NCBI GenBank assembly: GCA_020634395.1
Contig: JACKBU010000008.1
Coordinates: 1-64,000 of the forward strand
Source of the DNA: Ardenticatenaceae bacterium
Lineage (GTDB): Bacteria > Chloroflexota > Anaerolineae > Promineifilales > Promineifilaceae
Length of the DNA: 64,000 nucleotides
Direction: 5' to 3'
The translations under genes were made by a program, and so were the position numbers. Below the pieces are notes generated by a model. It ran no database searches. It was given only the letters and a program-made list of their open reading frames with translations, and was not told the DNA's origin. Below, piece by piece: positions 36,734 to 44,296 of the stretch (within the stretch, counting starts at the first letter, position 1; every line of letters begins with the position of its first letter).

Positions 36734-37548
36734 ACCCCAAGCACCTGCTGGGACTGGCGGGTCTGGTCGGCCTCTGGCTGCTGACCGCCTGCCAGTCCGC
36801 GCCCGCCCCGCTGCCGGTTATCACCCCCACACCCCCGCCGGAAACGCTGCACATCGGCATTGCCACCGCCGCGCAGCCTCTGGCTGATCTCGTTGCCGAT
36901 CCCTACGCCCAGTTTACCGACCGCGCCCACCTGCAGTTTGTCCCGGCGGACACGGCCGTGCTGCTAAACGATCTGGCTGCCGGTAACCTGGACGCGGTGC
37001 TGGTCCACGCGCTGCCCGTCGACAGCGGCTTCTGGTTTAACCCGGTAGCCTGGGATGGGCTGGTGGTCGTGGTGGGGGCAGACAATCCGGTGGTGGGTTT
37101 GAGCCGGGCGGAGGTGCAGGCGCTGTTTAACGGCCGTCTCACCAACTGGTCGTCCCTCGGCGGTCCGGACCAGCCTGTCACGCTACTCAGCCGGGAGCGC
37201 GGCTCCGGGGCGCGCACGCTTTTCGAGCAGCGCATCATGGCCGCGCAGCGCCTGAGCATCAACGCCATGCTGCTCGGCGACAACGCGGCGCTGCTGGAAA
37301 GCCTGGCGGCCACGCCAGGCGCAGTCGGGTACACGATGTTGGGATCAGTTGAAGGGGTGAAGGCGCTGGCGCTTGATGGCGTGGCCCCCACCACAGCCAG
37401 CACCGCCGATGAGAGCTATCCGCTGGCCGCGCCGCTCTACTTCGTCGCCCCGGCTGAACCACAGGGCGAACTACGCGTTTTTCTCTCCTGGCTGCAATCG
37501 GCAGAGGGACAGGCGGTGATTGCGGAGCGATACGGCCGTGTGCGGTAA
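36730..37548 (+). CDS. PstS-like substrate-binding lipoprotein
   Basis: Predicted lipoprotein (272 residues) of the periplasmic binding protein type II class, close to phosphate-binding PstS-like proteins. The lipobox is LLTAC with Cys21; the ligand-loop motifs include LNDLAAGNLDAVLVHA, SRAEVQALFNGRLTNWSSLGG and SRERGSGARTLFEQRIM. It uses GTG 36730, overlapping the uppP stop as GTGA. The reading frame extends 35 codons upstream but that part is the uppP shadow. No permease or ATPase genes are near, so it may act as a sensor or orphan binding protein. Confidence 0.85.
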   Translation: MNPKHLLGLAGLVGLWLLTACQSAPAPLPVITPTPPPETLHIGIATAAQPLADLVADPYAQFTDRAHLQFVPADTAVLLNDLAAGNLDAVLVHALPVDSGFWFNPVAWDGLVVVVGADNPVVGLSRAEVQALFNGRLTNWSSLGGPDQPVTLLSRERGSGARTLFEQRIMAAQRLSINAMLLGDNAALLESLAATPGAVGYTMLGSVEGVKALALDGVAPTTASTADESYPLAAPLYFVAPAEPQGELRVFLSWLQSAEGQAVIAERYGRVR

Positions 37549-37552
37549 CAGC

Positions 37553-37740
37553 CACACGGATTGAACGGCTTTGACGGATTTTTGCAGGGATTCAGGGGTG
37601 ACTGCCCTTCATGTGTGAAGCGTGATGCGTACCAGAAAGGTTTCACGCATCACGTATCACGTATCAGGCCAAAATCCCTGAAATCCCAAAGGCCCTTGCT
37701 TTGTCCGCGAAAATCCGTCCAATCCGTTAAATCCGTGTAG
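37553..37740. repeat. Nested palindromic intergenic element
   Basis: The whole gap is a compound imperfect palindrome. Outer arms are ACACGGATTGAACGG.. (from 37555) and ..AATCCGTTAAATCCGTGT (to 37737); inner arms are GCAGGGATTCAGG and CCCTGAAATCCC; the core has GTGATGCGT and TCACGCATCACGTATCACGT (37642-37664). The core arms belong to the same GATGCGTGA family as the element near hemE. Confidence 0.7.
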
Positions 37741-39729
37741 CTACGCTCTGGCCGTGACCATTTCCGGGTAGTCGTCGCGTTCGGCCGTCAGGGGGTCCAG
37801 GCCAAACAGCTTCAGCAGTTCAGTGATCAGCCCCGCCTTGCGCGCCGCGTCGGTGCGCGACCAGGTGCGCGATTTGATTTCCAGGAAGTACCCCGGCAGT
37901 TCCGGCGACGTCAGCTTGTCCAGGTTGATGGCGAAATCTGTCTCGCGGTAAACCACGCGCCAACGCAGCCGGTCCTTGCTGACGGCCACCTGCCGCGCCG
38001 GGGCAAAATATTCGCTGTAAAACCGCAGGCTGCGATCGGCCGTCGCCAGGAAGCGCGAGCGCGACAACATCACGGAGTTTTGGAACTCCGTCCGCTCTTC
38101 CTCGCCGATAAGCGTGAGGCGGGTGCGGACCTGGTACGTCTCGTCGTTGTCGCCTACAAATTCGTCCTCGCGGTAGCGCAGCCGCGCCGCGTCCGGGTCG
38201 CCATTTTCAAACATAAAGTAGGTGTCGTACTCGCGGTAGTGCGAGGTTTTGGTGATTTCTAGCTGGTCGCCCATCAGCACGCGCAGCACGTTGTCTTTGT
38301 CTTCAACGGGCACTTTCACCTGGATTTCAAAGCTTTCCTGCCGTTCCACGCCGGCCAGCAAGACCAGTTTGTTGTACGGGCTGGACTCGCGCTCCAGCAC
38401 AAAGGCGTCGATCTCAGCGGCGACCTGGGCGGCGGCCTGTTTGGCGGCCGTTTCATCGATGGTCAGGAGGGCACGGTCGCGCATGAGCCAACGGCCGTTG
38501 CACAGCACATCCGCCACATCCGAACTCTTCGCCGCGTAAATCAGGCGCGAATACACGGCATCTACATGGTTGCTAAAGTGGGGCTGATTGTGGATGCCGT
38601 CCATCTCCACGATCGCCAGATCGGCCCGTTTGCCTGCTTCCAGGCTGCCGGTTTTGTCGGCCATGTGCAGCGCGCGCGCCCCGCCGATGGTCGCCAGCTC
38701 CAGCGCCTGCCGCGCCGGCAGCACCGTCGGGTCGTTGCTTTTGGTTTTGGCCAGCAGCGCTGCCAGCCGCACTTCCTCGAACATGTCCAGGTCATTGTTG
38801 CTGGCCGGGCCGTCGGTGCCTACGCCCACATTTAGCCCCAGGGAGAGCATCTGCCCGACGGCCGCGATGCCGCTGGCGAGTTTCAGGTTGCTGGTGGGGC
38901 AGTGGGCCACGCCCGCGCCCGCTTCCTTCAGGGCAAACATCTCCCCTTCGTCCAGGTGGACGCAGTGGGCGGCCAACAGCTTGGTTTCCAGCAGGCCATG
39001 TTTGCCGATCCAGTTGACGACCGGCATGTGGTTTTGATCCATTGAATTTTGCGCTTCCAAAGCGGTTTCGCTGACGTGGGTGTGCAGCGGTACGTCGTAG
39101 GCGCGGGCCAGATCGGCGCAGGCGCGGTTCATTTCCGGCGTGCCGGTGTACCAGGCGTGGGGGGCGACGGCCGGTTGAATCAGCGGGTGGCCGTGCCATT
39201 TTTCGATGAAGCGGCGGCAGAGGACCAGGGCGTCTTCGTAGGTGGCGGCGTCCGGGGCAGGGAAGATGAGCACGGTCTGGCCGAGGAGGGCGCGCATGCC
39301 GATCACGGCCGTTTCCGCCGCAATCTCATCCTCAAAATAGTACATATCTGCAAATGAAGTCACGCCGGAGCGGATCATCTCGGCGCAGGCGATTTGCGTG
39401 CCCAGCTTCACAAACTGGGGCGTCACAAATTCCCGTTCCAGAGGCATCAGGTAGCCCAGCCAGACGTCCAGGCGCAGGTCGTCGTTCAGGCCGCGCAGCA
39501 GGGTCATCGGGATGTGGGTGTGGGCATTCACCAGGCCGGGCATGATGACTTTGCCCTGGCAGTTGACGGTTTCGGCGGCGGTATAGGTTTGGGTGATAAC
39601 GGCCGTTGGCCCCAACGCCGCAATCGAATCGCCCACAACAGCCACCGCGCCATCCTCGTAAACGGTATACGCTTCATCCATGGTGACCACTGTGCCACCG
39701 ATTAACAAGATATCTGCTTCCTTGGACAT
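37741..39729 (-). CDS. Amidohydrolase (MtaD/SAH deaminase-like) fused to a CYTH domain
   Basis: A 662-residue two-domain protein. Residues 1-440 are a metal-dependent amidohydrolase close to 5'-methylthioadenosine/S-adenosylhomocysteine deaminases, with metal ligands H70 and H72 (NAHTH), H216/H218 (LHTHVSE), H255 (AAHCVH) and D306 (VGTDGP). Residues 463-650 look like a CYTH (CyaB/thiamine-triphosphatase) tunnel domain: FEIQVKV at 467-473 in place of ExExK, ARLRYRED, YQVRTRLTL and FLEIKSRTWS. The second Glu of ExExK is Gln470, so metal binding may be altered. Usually MtaD proteins end near 430-450. The gene is monocistronic. Confidence 0.85.
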   Translation of the reverse strand: MSKEADILLIGGTVVTMDEAYTVYEDGAVAVVGDSIAALGPTAVITQTYTAAETVNCQGKVIMPGLVNAHTHIPMTLLRGLNDDLRLDVWLGYLMPLEREFVTPQFVKLGTQIACAEMIRSGVTSFADMYYFEDEIAAETAVIGMRALLGQTVLIFPAPDAATYEDALVLCRRFIEKWHGHPLIQPAVAPHAWYTGTPEMNRACADLARAYDVPLHTHVSETALEAQNSMDQNHMPVVNWIGKHGLLETKLLAAHCVHLDEGEMFALKEAGAGVAHCPTSNLKLASGIAAVGQMLSLGLNVGVGTDGPASNNDLDMFEEVRLAALLAKTKSNDPTVLPARQALELATIGGARALHMADKTGSLEAGKRADLAIVEMDGIHNQPHFSNHVDAVYSRLIYAAKSSDVADVLCNGRWLMRDRALLTIDETAAKQAAAQVAAEIDAFVLERESSPYNKLVLLAGVERQESFEIQVKVPVEDKDNVLRVLMGDQLEITKTSHYREYDTYFMFENGDPDAARLRYREDEFVGDNDETYQVRTRLTLIGEEERTEFQNSVMLSRSRFLATADRSLRFYSEYFAPARQVAVSKDRLRWRVVYRETDFAINLDKLTSPELPGYFLEIKSRTWSRTDAARKAGLITELLKLFGLDPLTAERDDYPEMVTARA

Positions 39730-39797
39730 GGTTCCCTTCCTTAAGTGCTTAACGTGGTACTTTGTTGGTATTATGCACGCGGATTATACCGAATTCC

Positions 39798-39806
39798 TGC
39801 TATAAT
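39798..39806 (+). promoter_or_regulatory. Extended -10 promoter candidate for the phosphorylase gene
   Basis: TGCTATAAT is a perfect -10 (39801-39806) with a TGn extension. It lies 115 bp before the start codon at 39921, leaving a leader containing an 11-bp inverted repeat. Confidence 0.6.
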
Positions 39807-39840
39807 CGGGAAACTTTTAGACTGATAAGCCAGAGCGGGA

Positions 39841-39898
39841 GCGAGAGCAAGCGGGAAAAACGGAGCTTCTTCGTACTTCCTCTAGCTCTTGCTCTCGC
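39841..39898. repeat. 11-bp inverted repeat in the phosphorylase leader
   Basis: GCGAGAGCAAG (39841-39851) is exactly complementary to 39888-39898, with a 36-nt loop containing GAGCTTCTTCGTACTTCC. It ends 22 bp before the chosen start codon and could hide or present the translation start. Confidence 0.6.
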
Positions 39899-39920
39899 CA
39901 CAATGGATGGTGGTTTAGCA

Positions 39921-41228
39921 ATGAGAATGGTAGATGTTATTGCCAGAAAACGGGACGGGGGCGAGCTGTCCACGGCCGAAATCAACTGGTTTGTTACCGA
40001 GTTTACGGCCGGGAGCATTCCCGACTATCAAGCAGCAGCCTTGCTCATGGCAATTTATTTGCGCGGCATGAACCGCCGCGAAACGGTAGATCTGACCCTG
40101 GCGATGGCCCACTCCGGCGACCAGCTGGACCTGCACGACGTGGCTCCGTTTGTGATCGACAAACATTCCTCCGGCGGCGTAGGCGACAAAACGACGCTGG
40201 TCGTGCAGCCGATTGTGGCCGCCTGCGGCGTACCCGTGGGCAAAATGAGCGGGCGCGGGCTGGGTTCCAGCGGCGGCACGCTGGACAAGATGGAGTCGAT
40301 TAGCGGCTGGTCGTGCAGTATGGATTTGGCGCAGTTCAAGCGCCAGCTCGCCGAAATCGGGCTGGTGCTGTCAGGGCAAACGGCCGTTCTCGCTCCTGCC
40401 GATGGCAAACTGTATGCCCTGCGTGACGTCACCGCTACCGTCGCCAGCGCGCCGCTGATCGCCGCTTCCATCATGTCCAAAAAGCTGGCTGCCGGCGCCG
40501 ACGCCATCGTGCTGGACGTGAAGGTGGGCAGCGGGGCGTTTATGCCCACGGTGGCTACCGCGCGCGATCTGGCGCAGATCATGGTAGACATCGGCACGGA
40601 CGCCGGGCGCAAAACCGTCGCCCTGATTTCCGACATGAATCAGCCGCTGGGCAGCGCCGTGGGCAACGCCCTGGAAGTGAAAGAAGCCATCGAAACGCTG
40701 CAAGGCGGCGGGCCGGCCAGTTTTTGGGCGCATTGTCTGGACGTTTCCGCCCACATGCTGCTGCTGGCAGGCAAAGCAGACAGCCTGGAAGCTGCCCAAG
40801 AATTGGCGGAAAAGGCGCGGGCCGACGGCCGTGCGTTCCGCAAGTTCCGCGACATGGTCGAAGCGCAGGGCGGCGATGTCGCCCAGATAGACGATCCCTC
40901 TCTGCTGCCCCAGGCCCGGTTCGTCGAACCGATTCTGGCGCCGCGTTCCGGCTACATCGCTGCCCTGGATACGGCCGCCATTGGCTGGGCCGGAGTTCAT
41001 CTGGGCGCCGGGCGGCTGGTGAAAACTGACCGGATTAACTATGGTGTGGGTTTTGTGCTGCCCTGCGCCGTAGGCGATTATGTGGCTTTTGGCGACTCAC
41101 TGGGCACCATTCACGCCGATGATCGAGAGCAGTTGGAGCAGGCGCGGGAGGAAGTGTTAACGGCCGTTACCTGGTCCAATGAACCCGTAGACCCGCTGCC
41201 CCACATTTACGAAACCATCACGGCTTAG
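39921..41228 (+). CDS. pdp: Pyrimidine-nucleoside (thymidine) phosphorylase
   Basis: Phosphorolysis of thymidine/uridine to base and (deoxy)ribose-1-phosphate in pyrimidine salvage. The 435-residue protein starts with the family MRMVDVIARKRDGGELS, has the phosphate-binding signature SSGGVGDKTTLVVQPIVAACG and GRGLGSSGGTLDK, and a C-terminal domain with LGAGR. ATG 39921 is taken because family members begin there; in-frame upstream codons add 53 residues of non-family sequence. There is only a weak ribosome-binding site. Patatin follows 53 bp later. Confidence 0.93.
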   Translation: MRMVDVIARKRDGGELSTAEINWFVTEFTAGSIPDYQAAALLMAIYLRGMNRRETVDLTLAMAHSGDQLDLHDVAPFVIDKHSSGGVGDKTTLVVQPIVAACGVPVGKMSGRGLGSSGGTLDKMESISGWSCSMDLAQFKRQLAEIGLVLSGQTAVLAPADGKLYALRDVTATVASAPLIAASIMSKKLAAGADAIVLDVKVGSGAFMPTVATARDLAQIMVDIGTDAGRKTVALISDMNQPLGSAVGNALEVKEAIETLQGGGPASFWAHCLDVSAHMLLLAGKADSLEAAQELAEKARADGRAFRKFRDMVEAQGGDVAQIDDPSLLPQARFVEPILAPRSGYIAALDTAAIGWAGVHLGAGRLVKTDRINYGVGFVLPCAVGDYVAFGDSLGTIHADDREQLEQAREEVLTAVTWSNEPVDPLPHIYETITA

Positions 41229-41281
41229 CCGGGTTGGTCCGATCCCGCAGATTGGGCCAATCTAGACCTCACGAGGAGCAT

Positions 41282-42124
41282 ATGGACAAAAAAATCGCTT
41301 TTGCTCTAGGTGGCGGTGGCGGCCGGGGAGCCGCCCACATCGGTGTATTGGCAGCATTCGAGCGGCTGGGCCTCCAACCAGACCTCATCACCGGCACCAG
41401 CATCGGCGGCATGTTGGGGGCACTGTACGCAGCCGGACTGGATGCCAGCGGCCTGCAAGAATTTTTTCGCCAGCTCCAGGTAGACAGATTATACGCGCTG
41501 CCCGGCAATTCCTTTTCTCTGGCTAACAACAACAAGCTGGAAAAACTGCTGGAGCAAACCATCGGCCGCCTACACTTTGCCGATCTGGAAATCCCGCTGG
41601 CGGTCACGGCCACCGACATCCGCCGCCACAAGCTGGTGGTGCTGGACGATGGCGATCTCATCTCGGCCGTCCTGGCGACGACGGCGCTGCCCATCGTGCT
41701 GCCGCCTGTCGAGCGCAACGGCCTCGTCTTGATCGACGGCGGCCTGCTGAACAACGTCCCCTTCGACGTGGCCTATGCACGCGGCGCTACCCACGTGCTG
41801 GCGGTCGATCTGACCAACGCCGCGCCTTATGGCGCTACCGGTGAGGCAGCGCCGCCACCGCCAGGCCGTTTTGCCCGTATTTTGAAGGTGCCTCAGTTGT
41901 TTGGCACGTGGCAGGTGCTGAATGCCGTTATGGACATCATCACCGAGCAGTCGCTGCAAACGCGCCTGGCCCTGACCCAGCCCGACGTGTTGATCCAGCC
42001 ATTTGTGGATACGATAGGCGTGTTAGATTTTCACCGGCTGGAAGAGGGTGTAGCGGCAGGGGAAACGGCCGTGCAAGAAATCGAAGCTCAACTGCAAACC
42101 CTACTACAAGGAGAACCCGCATGA
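41282..42124 (+). CDS. Patatin-like phospholipase
   Basis: Lipid acyl hydrolase of the RssA/YchK type, 280 residues. It shows the oxyanion GGGGGRG at 10-16, the nucleophile elbow GTSIGG with S40 and the catalytic DGG (LIDGGLLNNVPFDVA). No signal peptide, so cytoplasmic or membrane-peripheral. The start ATG 41282 has GAGGAG just upstream; an earlier in-frame start was rejected. Its TGA overlaps the ATG of ppgK (ATGA), so the two are translationally coupled. Confidence 0.93.
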   Translation: MDKKIAFALGGGGGRGAAHIGVLAAFERLGLQPDLITGTSIGGMLGALYAAGLDASGLQEFFRQLQVDRLYALPGNSFSLANNNKLEKLLEQTIGRLHFADLEIPLAVTATDIRRHKLVVLDDGDLISAVLATTALPIVLPPVERNGLVLIDGGLLNNVPFDVAYARGATHVLAVDLTNAAPYGATGEAAPPPPGRFARILKVPQLFGTWQVLNAVMDIITEQSLQTRLALTQPDVLIQPFVDTIGVLDFHRLEEGVAAGETAVQEIEAQLQTLLQGEPA

Positions 42125-42861
42125 AAATTTTAGGCATAGACATCGGCGGCAGTGGCATCAAAGGCGCATTGGTTGACACGGACAAAGGTAAACTCCTCAC
42201 AGACCGCCTGCGCATCCCCACTCCACAGCCGGCCAAACCCAAACCCATGATCAATGCCATCCGCACCATCGTGCAGCATTTCGACTACGAGGGCCCCATC
42301 GGAGTCGGTTTTCCCGGTGTCGTGGTCGATGGCGTCACCCGCACGGCCGCAAACATCCACGATGATTGGATCGATTACCCGGCGGCCCGCAACATTGCTC
42401 TGGCCACCAATTGCGAAACTGTTATCCGCAACGACGCTGATGTTGCCGGTTATGCTGAAATGTTCCACGGCGCCGGACGCGGTGTAACGGGCGTGGTCAT
42501 GATTTTTACCCTGGGCACCGGTATCGGCAGTGTGATGTTTGTCAACGGCCAGATCGTGCCCAACCTGGAACTAGGCCACCTCTACCTGCGCGACCAGAAG
42601 AAAGACGCCGAATTTTTTGCCGCCGATCGCGTGCGCGAAGAAAAAGACCTCTCCTGGGAAGAATGGGGCGAGCGGCTGAACGTCTATTTTCAGCATATCG
42701 AATTTCTCTTTTCTCCTAATCTGGTCATCATCGGCGGCGGCGTCAGTAAAAAGCACCAAAAATTCTTGAAATACATTAATCTGCGCGCCGATCTGGTCCC
42801 CGCCCAACTGCGCAACGAGGCCGGAATCATCGGTGCGGCGATGGCCGCCCTGCCCAAATAA
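42121..42861 (+). CDS. ppgK: Polyphosphate glucokinase
   Basis: Phosphorylates glucose using inorganic polyphosphate (and usually ATP). The 246-residue ROK-type kinase has MKILGIDIGGSGIKGALVDT, the GVGFPGVV loop, RNDADVAGYAE (catalytic Asp) and FTLGTGIGSVMFVNG, a set typical of PpgK from Actinobacteria and Chloroflexota. The longer upstream reading frame is the patatin shadow. The 268 bp after its stop contain the control region of the haem cluster. Confidence 0.92.
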   Translation: MKILGIDIGGSGIKGALVDTDKGKLLTDRLRIPTPQPAKPKPMINAIRTIVQHFDYEGPIGVGFPGVVVDGVTRTAANIHDDWIDYPAARNIALATNCETVIRNDADVAGYAEMFHGAGRGVTGVVMIFTLGTGIGSVMFVNGQIVPNLELGHLYLRDQKKDAEFFAADRVREEKDLSWEEWGERLNVYFQHIEFLFSPNLVIIGGGVSKKHQKFLKYINLRADLVPAQLRNEAGIIGAAMAALPK

Positions 42862-42983
42862 CTGCCTCTACTACCTCCTGCCTTTTATCTTCCAGGCGCC
42901 CGGTACATGCGTGATCGCCCACACGAAACGCACCCATCCGGGCGCTGCCCACATCCTTTTTGCCCCCGCCCAATCCTTCCGAA

Positions 42984-43006
42984 ATGTCACATCGATTATG
43001 TGACAT
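42984..43006. promoter_or_regulatory. Perfect 9-bp palindromic operator candidate upstream of the haem cluster
   Basis: ATGTCACAT (42984-42992), five bases, then ATGTGACAT (42998-43006), a perfect inverted repeat. It lies 55 bp upstream of the predicted -35 for the radical SAM gene. Form and length suggest a dimeric CRP/FNR-, MerR- or GntR-type regulator; the protein is not identified. Confidence 0.6.
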
Positions 43007-43060
43007 CCGTCATTTTTCTATTCAAGTTGATGCCGATATAGTAAAAATCGTTGCATAGGT

Positions 43061-43090
43061 TTGCACAGATTTACAAATTTTTGCTATGAT
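43061..43090 (+). promoter_or_regulatory. Promoter of the haem cluster
   Basis: TTGCAC (43061-43066) and TATGAT (43085-43090) lie 18 bp apart, with TGC making the -10 extended. The radical SAM start at 43130 has AAGGAG at 43119-43124. Confidence 0.65.
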
Positions 43091-43129
43091 TGTGCGCAGT
43101 TTTTTATGCTGTGTGCATAAGGAGATCGC

Positions 43130-44269
43130 ATGGAAGAAGCACCTTATCCGCCACCACGACTTATCTTTTGGGAAAGCACCGCCGGCTGCAACCTGGCCTG
43201 CATTCACTGCCGCCGGATGACCGTGGCGGATCAGCTGATGCCCCAAGATCTGACTACGGCCGAAGCCTTCGACCTCATCGATCAGATTGCCGCCTTTGGA
43301 CGGCCGATTTTTGTTCTGTCCGGCGGCGAGCCCTTGTTCCGCCCCGACATTTTCGACATCGCCCGCCATGCGACGGACGCCGGGTTGATTGTCGCCCTGG
43401 CCACCAATGGCACGCTCATCGACGCTGCCGTAGCCGGCAAAATCAAGGCTTCGGGCGTCAAACGAGTCAGCGTCAGCTTTGATGGTGCCGACGTCGCCAC
43501 TCACGACATTTTCCGTGGATCGGGAGCATTCACGGCTGCCATGCGCGGAATTGAGCATTTGCGCGCAGTGGATCTGCCCTTCCAAATCAATACCACAGTC
43601 GCCCGTCACAACGTCCACCAGATGCCGGAAACACTGGCCCTGGCCAAAGAGATCGGGGCTGTGGCGCTGCATCTCTTCCTGCTCGTACCGGTGGGCTGCG
43701 GGGTGGAGATTGCACCGGATCAACAAATACTGCCCGATGAGTACGAGCGCGTCTTGAACTGGATGTATGACGCGGAAATGGAAGGTGGCATTGAGCTAAA
43801 AGCAACCTGCGCGCCTCATTATTTCCGTATTGCCCGCCAGCGGCAGGCCGAAGAACGGCGCAACGGGATTGTGCGTGAACGGCCGTCTTCTATGCATCGC
43901 CAGCAGCACGGCGGCAACACCAGCACGGGCGGCCATCCCAGCGGCCACCCATCCATGCACGCTATGACCAAAGGCTGCCTGGCTGGCACCGGCGTTACCT
44001 TTGTCAGCCATCGCGGCGAAGTGTTTCCCTGCGGTTACCTGCCCGTCGAAGCCGGGCACATCCGCCGCCAGAGATTCCAGGACATCTGGGAAAACTCTCC
44101 TTTGTTCGCCGACTTACGCGACGTTGATTTGCTGGATGGCAAGTGCGGCATTTGCGAATTTAAGAAGTTGTGCAGCGGCTGCCGTGCCCGCGCCTACGGC
44201 ATGACGGGTGATTATCTGGCCGAAGAACCATTCTGCACCTACGAACCCAGATTACTGGTCAAAAACTAA
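43130..44269 (+). CDS. Radical SAM/SPASM protein, AhbD-like (TIGR04053-type)
   Basis: Radical S-adenosylmethionine enzyme, 379 residues, with the 4Fe-4S cluster motif C20-x3-C24-x2-C27 (STAGCNLACIHC), the SAM-binding SGGEPLF and a C-terminal SPASM-like cluster region (CGICEFKKLCSGCRARAYG ... CTY). This C terminus is typical of haem-related members: AhbD, the oxygen-independent Fe-coproporphyrin III decarboxylase, and the related TIGR04053 group. Residues 257-281 are a His/Gly/Ser-rich insertion (HRQQHGGNTSTGGHPSGHPS). First gene of the haem cluster. AhbD activity is an inference from motifs and context; the paralogue could act on another substrate. Confidence 0.82.
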   Translation: MEEAPYPPPRLIFWESTAGCNLACIHCRRMTVADQLMPQDLTTAEAFDLIDQIAAFGRPIFVLSGGEPLFRPDIFDIARHATDAGLIVALATNGTLIDAAVAGKIKASGVKRVSVSFDGADVATHDIFRGSGAFTAAMRGIEHLRAVDLPFQINTTVARHNVHQMPETLALAKEIGAVALHLFLLVPVGCGVEIAPDQQILPDEYERVLNWMYDAEMEGGIELKATCAPHYFRIARQRQAEERRNGIVRERPSSMHRQQHGGNTSTGGHPSGHPSMHAMTKGCLAGTGVTFVSHRGEVFPCGYLPVEAGHIRRQRFQDIWENSPLFADLRDVDLLDGKCGICEFKKLCSGCRARAYGMTGDYLAEEPFCTYEPRLLVKN

Positions 44270-44296
44270 CCACTACCAACTACCAACGACTCTGTA

